NCBI RefSeq assembly: GCF_030408835.1
Contig: NZ_CP047357.1
Coordinates: forward strand, 1,116,001 to 1,180,000
Origin: Corynebacterium freneyi
Lineage (GTDB): Bacteria; Actinomycetota; Actinomycetes; Mycobacteriales; Mycobacteriaceae
DNA length: 64,000 nucleotides
Direction: 5' to 3'
This document shows, piece after piece, positions 10,090 through 20,324 of this stretch; the stretch's first letter is position 1, and each line of letters begins with the position of its first letter. The translations under genes and the position numbers were made by a program. The notes under the pieces are model-generated. The model worked only from the letters and a program-made list of their open reading frames with translations, had not been told where the DNA came from and searched no databases.

Positions 10090-11934
10090 CTAATCGACGA
10101 TGCGGACCGCACCCTTGTCGGCGCTGGACGCCATCTTCGCGTAGGCGCGCAGGGCCTTGGAGACCTTGCGCGGGCGTTCCTTGCGCGGGGTGAAGGGCTT
10201 GTCGCGCTTGAGCTCCTCTTCGCGGCGGCGGGCCAGCTCGGCGTCGTCGACCTGGATTTCCAGGCGACGTTCGGCGACGTCGATGTAGACGGGGTCGCCG
10301 TCGCGGACCAAGGCGATGTCGCCGCCGGCCGCGGCCTCGGGGGAGATGTGGCCGATGGACAGGCCCGAGGAGCCGCCGGAGAAACGGCCGTCGGTGACCA
10401 GGGCGCACACCTTGCCCAGGCCCGCGCCCTTGATGAAGGCGGTCGGGTGCAGCATCTCCTGCATGCCCGGGCCGCCGGCGGGGCCCTCGTAGAGGACGAA
10501 GAGGACCTCGCCCGGTTGGAGGGTGCGGTTGAGGATCACCGATACGGCCTCCTCCTGGCTTTCCACGACGCGGGCGGTGCCCTCGAAGTGGAACTGGTCC
10601 TCGGAGATGCCGGCGGTCTTCAGGATCGCGCCGTCGCGTGCGATGTTGCCGCGCAGCACGCACAGGCCGCCCTCGGCGGTGTAGGCGTGGTCGACGGAGC
10701 GGATGCAGCCGTTTTCGGCGTCGACGTCGAGCGATTCCCAGCGGTTTTCCGTCGAGAACGGCTCGGTGGTGCGCACGCCACCCGGTGCGGCGTGGAAAAG
10801 TTCGATCGCCTCGTCGGTGGCGGAGCCACCGCGGATGTCCCAGTCGTCGAGCTGCTTTTCCAGCGACGGGGCGTGGACGGAGTTGGCGCCCATGTTCAGC
10901 AGGCCGCCGCGACGCAGCTCGCCCATGATGGCGGGGATGCCGCCGGCGCGGTGGACGTGCTCCATGTAGTAATCGGAATTCGGCGCCACCTTGGACAGGC
11001 AGGGCACGCGACGGGAGATTTCGTCGATGTCGGCGAGGTCGAAGTCGATCTCGCCCTCCTGCGCGGCGGCGAGGATGTGCAGCACCGTGTTGGTGGAGCC
11101 GCCCATGGCCACGTCGAGGGTCATGGCGTTGACGAAGGCGTCGCGGTTGGCGACGTTGCGCGGCAGCACCGACTCGTCGCCGTCGTGGTAGTAGCGGTTG
11201 GCCAGGTCGACGATGAGTTCGCCGGCGCGGGTGAACAGGTCGCGGCGGGCGACTTGGGTGGCCAGGGTGGAACCGTTGCCGGGCAGCGACAGGCCCAGGG
11301 CCTCGGTGAGGCAGTTCATGGAGTTGGCGGTGAACATGCCGGAGCAGGAGCCGCAGGTCGGGCAGGCGGAACGTTCGATGTCGAGCAGCTGATCGTCGTT
11401 GACGCCGTCGTTGGCGGAGGCCGAGATCGCCGAAATCAGGTCCGATCCGGGCTTGACGACGCCGTCGATGACGACGGAGGAGCCGGATTCCATGGGGCCG
11501 CCGGAGACGAACACGACGGGGATGTTCAGCCGCAGCGCCGCGTTGAGCATGCCCGGGGTGATCTTGTCGCAGTTGGAGATGCACACCAGGGCGTCGGCGG
11601 TGTGGGCGTTGACCATGTACTCGACGGAGTCGGCGATGATTTCGCGGGACGGCAGCGAGTAGAGCATGCCGTCGTGGCCCATCGCGATGCCGTCGTCGAC
11701 GGCGATGGTGTTGAACTCGCGGGGAACGCCGCCGGCGGCGACGACCGCTTCCGCGACGATGTCGCCGACGTTCTTGAGGTGCACGTGTCCGGGCACGAAC
11801 TGGGTGTAGGAGTTCGCGATGGCGATGATCGGCTTGCCGAAGTCGCTGTCGGTCATGCCGGTGGCGCGCCACAGCGAACGGGCGCCCGCGGCGTTGCGGC
11901 CGGCGGTGGTGACCTTGGAACGAAGGGGGATCAT
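10090..11934 (-). CDS. ilvD: Dihydroxy-acid dehydratase
   Basis: A 614-residue protein, the length usual for corynebacterial IlvD. It dehydrates 2,3-dihydroxy-isovalerate and -methylvalerate to 2-keto acids in valine and isoleucine synthesis and needs an Fe-S cluster. Visible family motifs are CDKITPGML and [19 protein letters not shown] with the cluster-ligand cysteines, GGPMESG, and the C-terminal [17 protein letters not shown] 11934 is chosen because the mature IlvD N-terminus ([10 protein letters not shown]) begins there with GAGAGGAA upstream; the open frame extends further. The gene stands alone, but its upstream region holds the same 15-bp palindrome found in the ilvB promoter. Confidence 0.95.
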   Translation of the reverse strand: MIPLRSKVTTAGRNAAGARSLWRATGMTDSDFGKPIIAIANSYTQFVPGHVHLKNVGDIVAEAVVAAGGVPREFNTIAVDDGIAMGHDGMLYSLPSREIIADSVEYMVNAHTADALVCISNCDKITPGMLNAALRLNIPVVFVSGGPMESGSSVVIDGVVKPGSDLISAISASANDGVNDDQLLDIERSACPTCGSCSGMFTANSMNCLTEALGLSLPGNGSTLATQVARRDLFTRAGELIVDLANRYYHDGDESVLPRNVANRDAFVNAMTLDVAMGGSTNTVLHILAAAQEGEIDFDLADIDEISRRVPCLSKVAPNSDYYMEHVHRAGGIPAIMGELRRGGLLNMGANSVHAPSLEKQLDDWDIRGGSATDEAIELFHAAPGGVRTTEPFSTENRWESLDVDAENGCIRSVDHAYTAEGGLCVLRGNIARDGAILKTAGISEDQFHFEGTARVVESQEEAVSVILNRTLQPGEVLFVLYEGPAGGPGMQEMLHPTAFIKGAGLGKVCALVTDGRFSGGSSGLSIGHISPEAAAGGDIALVRDGDPVYIDVAERRLEIQVDDAELARRREEELKRDKPFTPRKERPRKVSKALRAYAKMASSADKGAVRIVD

Positions 11935-12021
11935 GGCTGCCCCATTCCTCTCTGGTAGGCGGCGATTTCTTCCGATGATAGACGCCGCACGCGGCGGTTG
12001 TCCCACCGGGCGGACTTATGT

Positions 12022-12036
12022 GTCCACTATGTGGAC
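12022..12036. promoter_or_regulatory. 15-bp palindromic operator candidate upstream of ilvD
   Basis: GTCCACTATGTGGAC is a perfect inverted repeat (GTCCAC / GTGGAC around TAT), 87 bp upstream of the ilvD start. An identical site lies between the -35 and -10 of ilvB at 14652-14666. Shared placement before two genes of one pathway suggests a common regulator; its identity is unknown (an IclR-type regulator such as LtbR is one candidate). Confidence 0.6.
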
Positions 12037-12043
12037 GGAGAAA

Positions 12044-12072
12044 AACCCGCCCGGCACAATGCCGGGCGGGTT
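12044..12072 (-). terminator. Rho-independent terminator after the cfp6-like gene
   Basis: The stem AACCCGCCCGGC (12044-12055) and GCCGGGCGGGTT (12061-12072) with a 5-nt loop reads into a T run on the minus strand, 19 nt beyond the stop of the gene ending at 12092. It separates that gene from ilvD. Confidence 0.85.
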
Positions 12073-12091
12073 CGCATGAGGTCCGTGAGGC

Positions 12092-12667
12092 CTACTCCTT
12101 CGGGGCCTCGTCGGCCTTGTCAGCCTTGCCGGCTTTGTCGGCTCTGGCCCGGGCGGCCGCCTCATAGGTGGCGTACTCCTCGCGGGTCATCTTGACGGAT
12201 TTGCCGTCGCGGTCGAAGACCTCCACCTTCTCGTCGTCGGCCAGTCGGGCCGGGGTGACGGGGTCGGGGATCCGGCCGTCGGTCGCCTCGCTCAGGGCGG
12301 GCAGGGAATTGAAGGTGATGGCCGGCAGCGCGAAGCGGACGTCATCGTCTTCCGCGCCGTCCGTGGAGCGGCCCACCGCGTAGGCCCGGCCCCGCTTGTC
12401 GAACAGCACGCCCCGGAAGCGGTTCCACGGCAGCGAACGGCGGCCGCCGAGGAAATACACGGCGGTGATGCCGCGGGAGCTGACCGTGGTGCGCACCCGC
12501 AGAATCCACAGGGCGTAGACCACCGGCACCAGCAGCAGCGGGGACAGCCACAGGGAGAAGCCCATCGCCACGATCGCCAGGAACACCAGGAAGGTCACGG
12601 CCAAAAAGTGCGTCTTCTGGGGACGGAAGCGGGTCGTGGGCAGCGCGGTCGGCTGATCGTTGCTCAT
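12092..12667 (-). CDS. PH-domain membrane protein, Cfp6-like
   Basis: A 191-residue protein. Two hydrophobic segments at about residues 22-60 (FLAVTFLVFLAIVAMGFSLWL and LLLVPVVYALWIL) are followed by a bacterial PH-like fold containing VRTTVSSRGITAVYFLGGRRSLPWNRF, whose Ser-Leu-Pro-Trp turn is typical of low-molecular-weight antigen 6 (Cfp6, PF10756). The C-terminal 25 residues are a Lys/Ala/Asp tail with KADKADEA repeats. Function is unknown. It lies 50 nt downstream of the mechanosensitive channel gene on the same strand, so the two may share a transcript. Its position near ilvB matches mycobacterial gene order. Confidence 0.8.
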   Translation of the reverse strand: MSNDQPTALPTTRFRPQKTHFLAVTFLVFLAIVAMGFSLWLSPLLLVPVVYALWILRVRTTVSSRGITAVYFLGGRRSLPWNRFRGVLFDKRGRAYAVGRSTDGAEDDDVRFALPAITFNSLPALSEATDGRIPDPVTPARLADDEKVEVFDRDGKSVKMTREEYATYEAAARARADKAGKADKADEAPKE

Positions 12668-12717
12668 GGGGGCTCATTGTAGGGCCACGGTGCGCGCCCG
12701 CGGCACTCGGCCCGCGC

Positions 12718-14532
12718 CTAGTTCGACGCGGTGCCGCCGCCCCCGGTGCCGGAGTTCGCGCCCGCGTCCGCGCCGGTGCCGGTTCCGGTGCCGGTGTCGC
12801 CGGTGCCCGTGTCGCCGGTGTTGCCGGTGTTGCCGGAGTTTCCGGTATTCCCGGAGTCGCCGGTATTTCCGGAGTTGTCGGTATTGCCGGTGTTGCCCCC
12901 GTCGCCGGTGTTGCCGGTGCCGGCGTCGGTGCCCTGCTGGCCGCGGCCGCCGTCCGGTTGGCTCGGCGCGTCGGTCGGAGCGGTGGTGGTGGCGCCGCCC
13001 GTGCCGGTGTTGCCCGATCCCGTGCCGGTGCCGACGTCGGTGCCGTCGTCGTCGGCTTCCTCGTCGCCGCCGGTGAATCGGCTCGGAGCCAGCCAACCGG
13101 CGACGCCCTCTTCGCCCTCGCCGGGCTCGACGGTGGCGAGGTTGAGCATTCCCAGGATCAGGAGGGTCACCAGCAACACGACCGTCGACGGCCGCGCCCG
13201 TCCGCCGGCCGACAGGATCCGGCGCACGCGCTGGCGCTTCGACAACTCGGACCACGCGACCCGGTCGGTCGCCGTGGCCTGCTCGTCGGAGTCATCGGCA
13301 TCGGCGTCGACGGCCGGCGCCACCTTCGTCTCGTCGAGATCGGCGGAGTCGGAACCGTCGGAGTCGTCGGCGTCACGAGCTTTGCGACGCCGCTCGTCGA
13401 GTGCGGCGCCCGCGGACGGAAGATCGCTGCGGCGACGATCGTCGTCGTCAAGCGAACCGGAGGTAGACTGCGCCTGCTTCGCCGAATTCGCCTGCTCGAC
13501 CTCGAGGGAACCGGTGCCGCGATTCGATCCGGGCGTCGAGCCGCCGGCGTCGACGAAGGTCGTCGTCTTCGCATCGTCGCCGGAAGAATCCGGTCGAATG
13601 ACGGGGGAGCGGCGCATGCCCTGATCCGGCGACGCCGACAGTGCGCTCAACTGTGCGGTGAGGGCCTCGGTCTGACGCAGCGGATTCGCCTCCGCGCGCT
13701 CGCCGTAATCGTCCCACCACGTGTCGATGATCTCCGACCGCACCGCACGTTCGATCAGCCACTGGTCGCCCGGGTCGCAGTCGGCGATCAGACGCATGGT
13801 CACCGTCCACGGCAGGCCCATCGCCGTGGGGGCGACCAGCTGCGTCGAGGACTGGATGCGGATCTCCGACAGGACGTGCTCGCGCACGCCTTCCGCCGCG
13901 ACCGCGCGCTTGGCGGCCTCCAACGTACGTTCCTCCAGATCGCGCACCGAACCGCCGGCCGTCATGGGCACCGGAATCTCGATGACCGCGCGCGACCACC
14001 GCGACGAGTAGTTCACGCACATGCGGGCCTCGGAGTTCGGGACCACGATCTCCTCGCCGTTGAGCGTGCGGATCGTCGTCGCGCGGAGCGTCATGTTGAC
14101 GACGTCGCCCTGCACCGTGCCGCTGGGGGAATGGAACTCGACCCAGTCGCCGATGCCGTACTGCTTCTCCGCGATGATGAATACGCCGCCGATCAAGTCG
14201 CCGATGACTCCCTGCGCGCCGAAACCGATCGCAGCCGAGATGACCGTCGCTGGAATCGCCGCCGCCGTCAGCGATACGCCGAACTGATTGAGCAGGGCGA
14301 TGCCGAGGACGAAGTAGGCGACCATCTCGACGAGGTAGACCACCGCGCCGATCAATGCGCGGCGCCCCTTCGTCGACTCCTCGCCGTCGGTCATGTTGGA
14401 TGTGGCCACGGCGATGACGAATCGCCGGATCCGTGGGACGAGGACCAGAAGGATCAGCAGCGCGGCGATGGACAAGCCGTGTGCGGCGATCCATGCCCAC
14501 GAGCGCTGCAATAGATATAGAAGGAAGTCCAT
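12718..14532 (-). CDS. MscS-type mechanosensitive channel with extended C-terminus, MscCG-like
   Basis: A 604-residue protein from ATG 14532 (an in-frame GTG at 14541 adds three residues). Three N-terminal membrane segments end in the MscS pore helix (AAIGFGAQGVIGDLIGGVFIIAEKQ), followed by the MscS beta domain (IGDWVEF, NSEARM) to about residue 280. A disordered Ser/Asp-rich cytosolic linker follows, then a fourth membrane helix (STVVLLVTLLILGMLNLA, about 447-468). This architecture matches MscCG (NCgl1221/YggB) of C. glutamicum, which releases solutes and exports glutamate on membrane tension. Beyond the fourth helix is a 136-residue tail with Gly-X-Thr/Ser triplets, predicted to lie outside the membrane. 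The gene is divergent from ilvBNC. Confidence 0.85.
   Translation of the reverse strand: MDFLLYLLQRSWAWIAAHGLSIAALLILLVLVPRIRRFVIAVATSNMTDGEESTKGRRALIGAVVYLVEMVAYFVLGIALLNQFGVSLTAAAIPATVISAAIGFGAQGVIGDLIGGVFIIAEKQYGIGDWVEFHSPSGTVQGDVVNMTLRATTIRTLNGEEIVVPNSEARMCVNYSSRWSRAVIEIPVPMTAGGSVRDLEERTLEAAKRAVAAEGVREHVLSEIRIQSSTQLVAPTAMGLPWTVTMRLIADCDPGDQWLIERAVRSEIIDTWWDDYGERAEANPLRQTEALTAQLSALSASPDQGMRRSPVIRPDSSGDDAKTTTFVDAGGSTPGSNRGTGSLEVEQANSAKQAQSTSGSLDDDDRRRSDLPSAGAALDERRRKARDADDSDGSDSADLDETKVAPAVDADADDSDEQATATDRVAWSELSKRQRVRRILSAGGRARPSTVVLLVTLLILGMLNLATVEPGEGEEGVAGWLAPSRFTGGDEEADDDGTDVGTGTGSGNTGTGGATTTAPTDAPSQPDGGRGQQGTDAGTGNTGDGGNTGNTDNSGNTGDSGNTGNSGNTGNTGDTGTGDTGTGTGTGADAGANSGTGGGGTASN
12782..12926 (-). 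repeat. Short-period coding repeat, Gly-X-Thr/Ser triplets in the channel tail
   Basis: On the minus strand, units close to GGCAACACC and GGAAACTCC repeat with 9-bp period and encode GNT, GDS and GNS triplets. This explains the low-complexity DNA; it is coding repeat and not a CRISPR array. Tracts of this kind can vary in copy number between strains. Confidence 0.8.
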
Positions 14533-14629
14533 GGGCGCCACGGTAGGGACGCAGACTTAGAGGACGCTGAGGCGCGAGGCATAATGTGCGGGAGATCCGC
14601 GCACGCCGCGGGTGGTCGCGGCGGGTGGT

Positions 14630-14645
14630 GTCCAACTATGTGGGA
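14630..14645. promoter_or_regulatory. Degenerate upstream copy of the ilv palindrome
   Basis: GTCCAACTATGTGGGA contains the core CTATGTGG with imperfect arms. Its core is 21 bp (two helical turns) upstream of the core of the perfect palindrome at 14652-14666, so a regulator could occupy both on one DNA face. Confidence 0.4.
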
Positions 14646-14674
14646 TTGACTGTCCACTATGTGGACGCTAGTCT
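14646..14674 (+). promoter_or_regulatory. ilvB promoter with palindromic operator in the spacer
   Basis: TTGACT (14646-14651) and TAGTCT (14669-14674) fit -35 and -10 elements with a 17-bp spacer. The spacer contains the perfect palindrome GTCCACTATGTGGAC at 14652-14666. A protein bound there would block RNA polymerase, so repression is the simplest reading (inference). The start codon of ilvB is about 100 nt downstream. Confidence 0.6.
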
Positions 14675-14773
14675 CGGAAGGGACATGGGACGCCGGTGAT
14701 GCCCCACCACGGGCGCATTCGGCGGCCCATCGTGCTCGGACCCGCCCGTACCCGACTACAGGAGCGCACCGGA

Positions 14774-16684
14774 ATGAACGCCGCCCCACAGAACAGCCCC
14801 TCGCCCGCCACCGTGGCCGCACAGACGCGCCGCACGACGCCCGAGCGCATCACCGGCGCCAAGGCCATCGTCCGGTCCCTCGAGGAGCTTGGCGCGGACG
14901 TCGTATTCGGCATTCCGGGCGGCGCGATCCTGCCGCTGTACGACCCCCTGTTCGACTCGGAGAAGATTCGCCACGTGCTGGTCCGCCACGAGCAGGGCGC
15001 CGGCCACGCCGCCACCGGCTACGCGCAGGTCTCCGGCAAGGTCGGCGTGTGCATCGCCACCTCCGGCCCCGGCGCCACCAACCTGGTCACCCCGCTGGCC
15101 GACGCCCAGATGGACTCCGTGCCCGTCGTCGCCATCACCGGCCAGGTCGGCATGCCGCTGCTGGGCTCCGACGCCTTCCAGGAAGCCGACATCCGCGGCG
15201 TGACCATGCCCGTGACCAAGCACAACTTCATGGTCACCGACGCCAACGACATCCCGAAGGCCATCGCCGAGGCGTTCCACCTGGCCTCCACCGGCCGCCC
15301 GGGCGCCGTCCTCGTCGACGTGCCGAAGGACCTGCAGAACACCGAGATCGACTTCGTCTGGCCGCCGGAGGTGGACCTGCCGGGCTACCGCCCGGTGACC
15401 ACCCCGCACTCCCGCCAGATCGAGGAGGCCGTGCGCATGATCGCCGCGGCCGAGCGCCCGGTGCTCTACGTCGGCGGCGGCGTCATCAAGGCCGATGCCT
15501 CGGCCGAGCTGCTGGCGTTCGCCGAGCTCACCGGCGTGCCGGTCGTCACCACCCTCATGGCCCGCGGCGCGTTCCCGGACTCCCACGAGCTGCACATGGG
15601 CATGCCGGGCATGCACGGCAAGGTGTCCGCCGTCGCCGCCCTGCAGAAGTCGGACCTGCTCATCACCATCGGCGCGCGTTTCGACGACCGCGTCACCGGT
15701 CAGCTGTCCACCTTCGCGCCGCACGCCAAGGTCATCCACGCCGACATCGACCCGGCCGAGATCGGCAAGATCCGCGAGGCCCACGTGCCCATCGTCGGCG
15801 ACGCCCGCGAGGTTCTGGCCGCGCTTGCCGACGCCTACCGCGACCTGGACCTCCCGGCCCCGTCGATCGCCCCGTGGCTGCGCGAGCTCAACGAGCTGCG
15901 CGACGACTTCCCGCTCGGCTGGGAGGAGCACGCCGACGGGTCGCTGTCCCCGCAGTTCGTGCTGAAGACCCTGTCGGAGGTCGTCGGCCCGGACGCCATC
16001 TACTGCGCCGGCGTCGGCCAGCACCAGATGTGGGCCGCCCAGTTCATCCAGTACGAGAACCCGCGCACCTGGCTCAACTCCGGTGGCCTGGGCACCATGG
16101 GCTACGCCGTGCCGGCCGCGATGGGCGCCAAGGCCGCCGCTCCGGACAGGGAAGTCTGGGCCGTCGACGGCGACGGTTGCTTCCAGATGACCAACCAGGA
16201 GCTGACCACCTCCGCCATCGAGCACTTCCCGATCAAGGTCGCCCTGATCAACAACGGCAACCTGGGCATGGTGCGCCAGTGGCAGACGCTGTTCTACGAG
16301 GAGCGTTACTCCAACACGAAGCTGCGTCCGGAGGACAACTCCTACGTGCCGGACTTCGTGCGCCTGTCCGAGGGCCTGGGTTGCGTGGCCATCCGCGTGA
16401 CCAAGGAAGAGGAGGTCATCCCGGCCATCCAGAAGGCGCGGGAGATCAACGACCGCCCGGTGGTCATCGACTTCATCGTCGGCGAGGACGCCCAGGTGTG
16501 GCCGATGGTCGCCGCCGGCAAGTCCAACGACGAGATCGAGTCGGCCCGCGGCCTGCGTCCGCTTTTCGACGAAGACATGTCGGCGGGGGAGTCCCCGGCG
16601 GACATTCACGAAACGATGGCGGACAACGTCGAGGACGCCGCGAAGGCGCCCGAGGCCAACCACCCGACCATGCAGACCCGGTAA
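14774..16684 (+). CDS. ilvB: Acetolactate synthase large (catalytic) subunit
   Basis: A 636-residue ThDP enzyme that condenses pyruvate to acetolactate (or with 2-ketobutyrate to acetohydroxybutyrate), first common step of branched-chain amino acid synthesis. Visible: [13 protein letters not shown] and the catalytic Glu in [15 protein letters not shown] at the N-terminus, and the ThDP/Mg motif [12 protein letters not shown] ending in NN near the C-terminus. ATG 14774 is preceded by AGGAG; an in-frame ATG at 14696 would give a longer N-terminus unlike the family. It heads ilvBNC, with ilvN 37 nt downstream. The 5' leader is short and shows no run of branched-chain codons, so attenuation of the C. 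glutamicum type is not evident; control by the palindromic operator is more likely. Confidence 0.95.
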   Translation: MNAAPQNSPSPATVAAQTRRTTPERITGAKAIVRSLEELGADVVFGIPGGAILPLYDPLFDSEKIRHVLVRHEQGAGHAATGYAQVSGKVGVCIATSGPGATNLVTPLADAQMDSVPVVAITGQVGMPLLGSDAFQEADIRGVTMPVTKHNFMVTDANDIPKAIAEAFHLASTGRPGAVLVDVPKDLQNTEIDFVWPPEVDLPGYRPVTTPHSRQIEEAVRMIAAAERPVLYVGGGVIKADASAELLAFAELTGVPVVTTLMARGAFPDSHELHMGMPGMHGKVSAVAALQKSDLLITIGARFDDRVTGQLSTFAPHAKVIHADIDPAEIGKIREAHVPIVGDAREVLAALADAYRDLDLPAPSIAPWLRELNELRDDFPLGWEEHADGSLSPQFVLKTLSEVVGPDAIYCAGVGQHQMWAAQFIQYENPRTWLNSGGLGTMGYAVPAAMGAKAAAPDREVWAVDGDGCFQMTNQELTTSAIEHFPIKVALINNGNLGMVRQWQTLFYEERYSNTKLRPEDNSYVPDFVRLSEGLGCVAIRVTKEEEVIPAIQKAREINDRPVVIDFIVGEDAQVWPMVAAGKSNDEIESARGLRPLFDEDMSAGESPADIHETMADNVEDAAKAPEANHPTMQTR

Positions 16685-16721
16685 TCCCGGCAACCAGACG
16701 AAGAGGAAAGGGAAGCTCATC

Positions 16722-17231
16722 ATGGCCGAACTGCACACCCTGTCCGTGCTGACCCTCGACGAGCCGGGCATCCTGGTCCGCATCGCGGGCATGTTCACCC
16801 GCCGCGGGTTCAGCATCCAGTCCATCACCTCGGGCACCACCGAGGTGGAGGGAGTCAACCGCATCACCCTGGTGGTTGAGACGGAAAATCTGCCCATCGA
16901 GCAGATCACCAAGCAGCTGAACAAGCTGGTGCCGGTGCTCAAGGTCGTCCGCCAGCCGGACGATCAGCTGGTGTCGCGCGCGCTGCTGCTGGTCAAGGTC
17001 ACGGCGGACAACAACAACCGTCCGCAGGTGGTCGACGCGGCGAAGCTGTTCCGCGCCCGCGTCGTCGACGTGGCGCAGGAGTCCGTGGTCATCGAGGCCA
17101 CGGGCGAGCGTTCGAAGCTGCGCGCCCTGCTGGAGGTTCTCGAGCCGTTCGGCATCCGCGAGCTGGTGCAGTCCGGCGTCGTCGCGGTGGCCCGCGGCCC
17201 GAAGCCGATGCTGGCGTCCCGGGCGCTGTAA
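16722..17231 (+). CDS. ilvN: Acetolactate synthase small (regulatory) subunit
   Basis: A 169-residue protein. It starts with an ACT domain (HTLSVLTLDEPGILVRIAGM, then RRGFSIQSIT) that binds valine and transmits feedback inhibition to IlvB. The C-terminal half (RALLLVKV, VIEATGERSKLRALLEVL) is the activating domain. Length and sequence are standard for IlvN. It lies 37 nt after ilvB and about 100 nt before ilvC in the same orientation, with GAGGAAAGGGAAG upstream of ATG 16722. Confidence 0.95.
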   Translation: MAELHTLSVLTLDEPGILVRIAGMFTRRGFSIQSITSGTTEVEGVNRITLVVETENLPIEQITKQLNKLVPVLKVVRQPDDQLVSRALLLVKVTADNNNRPQVVDAAKLFRARVVDVAQESVVIEATGERSKLRALLEVLEPFGIRELVQSGVVAVARGPKPMLASRAL

Positions 17232-17255
17232 CCTCCGACACAATCTCCCGGCTAG

Positions 17256-18347
<1,092 letters not shown>

Positions 18348-18372
18348 GGCCTTTTCCCGCTTTACGACGGTC

Positions 18373-18409
18373 GACCTCCCCCGCACCACGGTGTGCGGGG
18401 GAGGTTTTT
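18373..18409 (+). terminator. Rho-independent terminator of ilvBNC
   Basis: The stem CCTCCCCCGCAC (18375-18386) pairs with GTGCGGGGGAGG (18393-18404) around a 6-nt loop, followed by TTTTT. Confidence 0.9.
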
Positions 18410-18498
18410 CGTCGTCAAGCGAGGGAAACGGCGACTAGTCGACGCACGTCGGGGACGATGTCCGTTAGTCTGATCGGGTACCCGTTTACCGTGCCCCC

Positions 18499-20139
18499 GT
18501 GAAAGGCAGGCCCGCCTTGGTTTGGTCAGCTGCTCGCCCCACCCCCGCCCGCCGGGCCCTGGCCCTCGTGGCCGGGGCCGCGACCGTGTTCGGTCTCGTC
18601 GCCTGCTCCGGCGACGACGGCGCCTCGAAGGCCGCGAAGGCCCCGTCGGAGTCGATCACCGTCGACACCGAGCTCGCCGCGTCGCAGAAGCTCCTGGATT
18701 CCGCCGACGCGGTCGTCGTGTCCGCCGATGACGACGATTCGCAGCGCCGGGCCGCAGGCATCGCCGTGTCTTCCGGCGTGCCCATGCTGGTGCAGCAGGG
18801 CGGCGACGCGTCCTCCGTGGAAGAGGAGATCGATCGTCTGGGCGCGGAGACCGTCGTCACCGTCGGCGACGCCGACGTCGCCGCCGAAGGGGAGCGCACC
18901 GTCGTCGCCGCCCCGGAGGGCCTGGACGGCCTGAAGAAGCTGACCGGCGTCGAGTTCGAAGCCGCAGAGGACGAGGACGAGCCGGCCCGCGCCGTCACCG
19001 AGATGGACGCCGCGAAGCCGACCGTGCCCGAGGTCGAGGCAGATGACGCCGAGGAGGAGTCCGCCGACGGGTCCGACGCCCTGGCCTCCGCCAAGCCGGC
19101 GTCGCCGAAGACCGGCGACGGCGACCCCCTGGCGTTCGCCGCCCCGGGCACCCCGCTCGGCGCCATCGCCACCGCCCGCGCCGCGGGCCTCGAGGTCGCC
19201 TGGCTGCCCATCGGCGACGCCCGCGCCACCTCGGAGTCCATCGAAGCCGCACGCGACGGCCGGACCCTCATCGGCCTGGGTGATGCGTTCGGCGGCGACG
19301 ACAAGTTCGCCGCGTCCGCCGAGCTCGCCGCCGACGAGGACATCGAGGAGCTGCCCGGCGGCGGCCAGCTCGTCTTCCCCGGCCGCCACATGATCGCCAC
19401 CTACGGCCACCCGGGCGCCCCCGTCCTGGGCGTCATGGGCGAGGAAACCCCCGAAGAGGCCGTCACCCACGCCAAGCAGCTCGTCGAGGAGTACCAGGGC
19501 CTGACCGGCGACAAGGTCATCCCGGCCTTCGAGATCATCGCCTCCGTCGCCCAGGCCTCGCCCGGCCCGCGCAACGACTACACCGAGCCGGCTCCCATCG
19601 AGGTGCTCAAGCCGTACGTCGACGCCATGACCGAGGCCGGCGGCTACGTCATCATCGACCTCCAGCCCGGCCGCGCCGACTTCGTCGACCAGGCCAAGTT
19701 CTACGAGGAATTGCTCAAGCTGCCCAACGTCGGACTCGCCCTCGACCCCGAGTGGAAGCTGACCCCGGACGGGTTGCCCAACGTCGCCGTCGGCCACGTG
19801 CAGGCCGAGGAAGTCAACCGCGTCATCGACTACCTCGCCGACCTGACCGCCGAGAACACCCTGCCGCAGAAGGTGCTCATGCTGCACCAGTTCCAGCTGC
19901 AGATGCTCCGCGACCGCGAAACCATCGACCTGTCCCGCCCGGAGCTGGCCGTCGTGCTGCACGCCGACGGACACGGCACCCCGGAGCAGAAGTTCGAGAC
20001 GTGGAACGTGATGCGCCAGGACCTCCAGCCGGAGATCTTCATGGCCTGGAAGAACTTCATCGACGAAGACCAGCCGATGTTCACCCCGGAGCAGACCATG
20101 GACATCGAGCCGCGTCCGTGGATCGTCACCTACCAGTAG
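18499..20139 (+). CDS. Secreted lipoprotein, cell-wall-binding-repeat-2-like region plus C-terminal barrel-like domain, unknown function
   Basis: A 546-residue protein from GTG 18499. The signal peptide ends in lipobox LVAC (Cys36). Residues about 50-150 (ADAVVVSADDDD, RRAAGIAVSSGVPML, LGAETVVTVGDADV) look like the alternating 'claims a name, checks a flag' pattern of cell-wall-binding repeat 2 (PF04122). An acidic Glu/Asp-rich linker follows. The C-terminal 300 residues contain HMIATYGHPGAPVLGVMGE, VIPAFEIIASVA, YVIIDLQPGRADF and VGLALDPEWKL, which resemble successive strands of a TIM-like barrel with conserved Asp/Glu, suggesting a hydrolase fold. I cannot name a substrate. It sits between ilvC and serA as a separate unit. 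Confidence 0.7.
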   Translation: MKGRPALVWSAARPTPARRALALVAGAATVFGLVACSGDDGASKAAKAPSESITVDTELAASQKLLDSADAVVVSADDDDSQRRAAGIAVSSGVPMLVQQGGDASSVEEEIDRLGAETVVTVGDADVAAEGERTVVAAPEGLDGLKKLTGVEFEAAEDEDEPARAVTEMDAAKPTVPEVEADDAEEESADGSDALASAKPASPKTGDGDPLAFAAPGTPLGAIATARAAGLEVAWLPIGDARATSESIEAARDGRTLIGLGDAFGGDDKFAASAELAADEDIEELPGGGQLVFPGRHMIATYGHPGAPVLGVMGEETPEEAVTHAKQLVEEYQGLTGDKVIPAFEIIASVAQASPGPRNDYTEPAPIEVLKPYVDAMTEAGGYVIIDLQPGRADFVDQAKFYEELLKLPNVGLALDPEWKLTPDGLPNVAVGHVQAEEVNRVIDYLADLTAENTLPQKVLMLHQFQLQMLRDRETIDLSRPELAVVLHADGHGTPEQKFETWNVMRQDLQPEIFMAWKNFIDEDQPMFTPEQTMDIEPRPWIVTYQ

Positions 20140-20230
20140 CCGCCCGGCCCCGACGACCGGCCGGGGCGACGCCCTCCCACGTTCCGGGGACTGACGCCCC
20201 CGTGGGCCACACCCGGGGGATATGATGGGT

Positions 20231-20260
20231 GGGTCCACGCCAACGAGCCGGCGTGGGCCC
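20231..20260. other. Stem-loop in the gap between the lipoprotein gene and serA
   Basis: GGGTCCACGCC (20231-20241) pairs with GGCGTGGGCCC (20250-20260) with one G-T wobble and an 8-nt loop. It lies 92 nt after the lipoprotein stop and about 65 nt before serA. It is followed by ATCCTTTCGG, with only a short T run, so it could be a weak terminator or a serA leader structure. Confidence 0.5.
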
Positions 20261-20324
20261 ATCCTTTCGGGCGCGGTCGTGCCGGATCGGATCGGACGCA
20301 TACGCACATAATCAGGAGTTGCTC

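Noticed and set aside
12782..12926. Short direct repeats considered as a CRISPR or VNTR array outside genes
   Set aside because: The repeat is 9 bp in register with codons and encodes Gly-X-Thr/Ser triplets of the channel protein.
14675..14773. Leader-peptide attenuator before ilvB
   Set aside because: The leader is under 110 nt and its short frames (for example from 14696) contain only single Ile, Val and Leu codons and no terminator-like hairpin.
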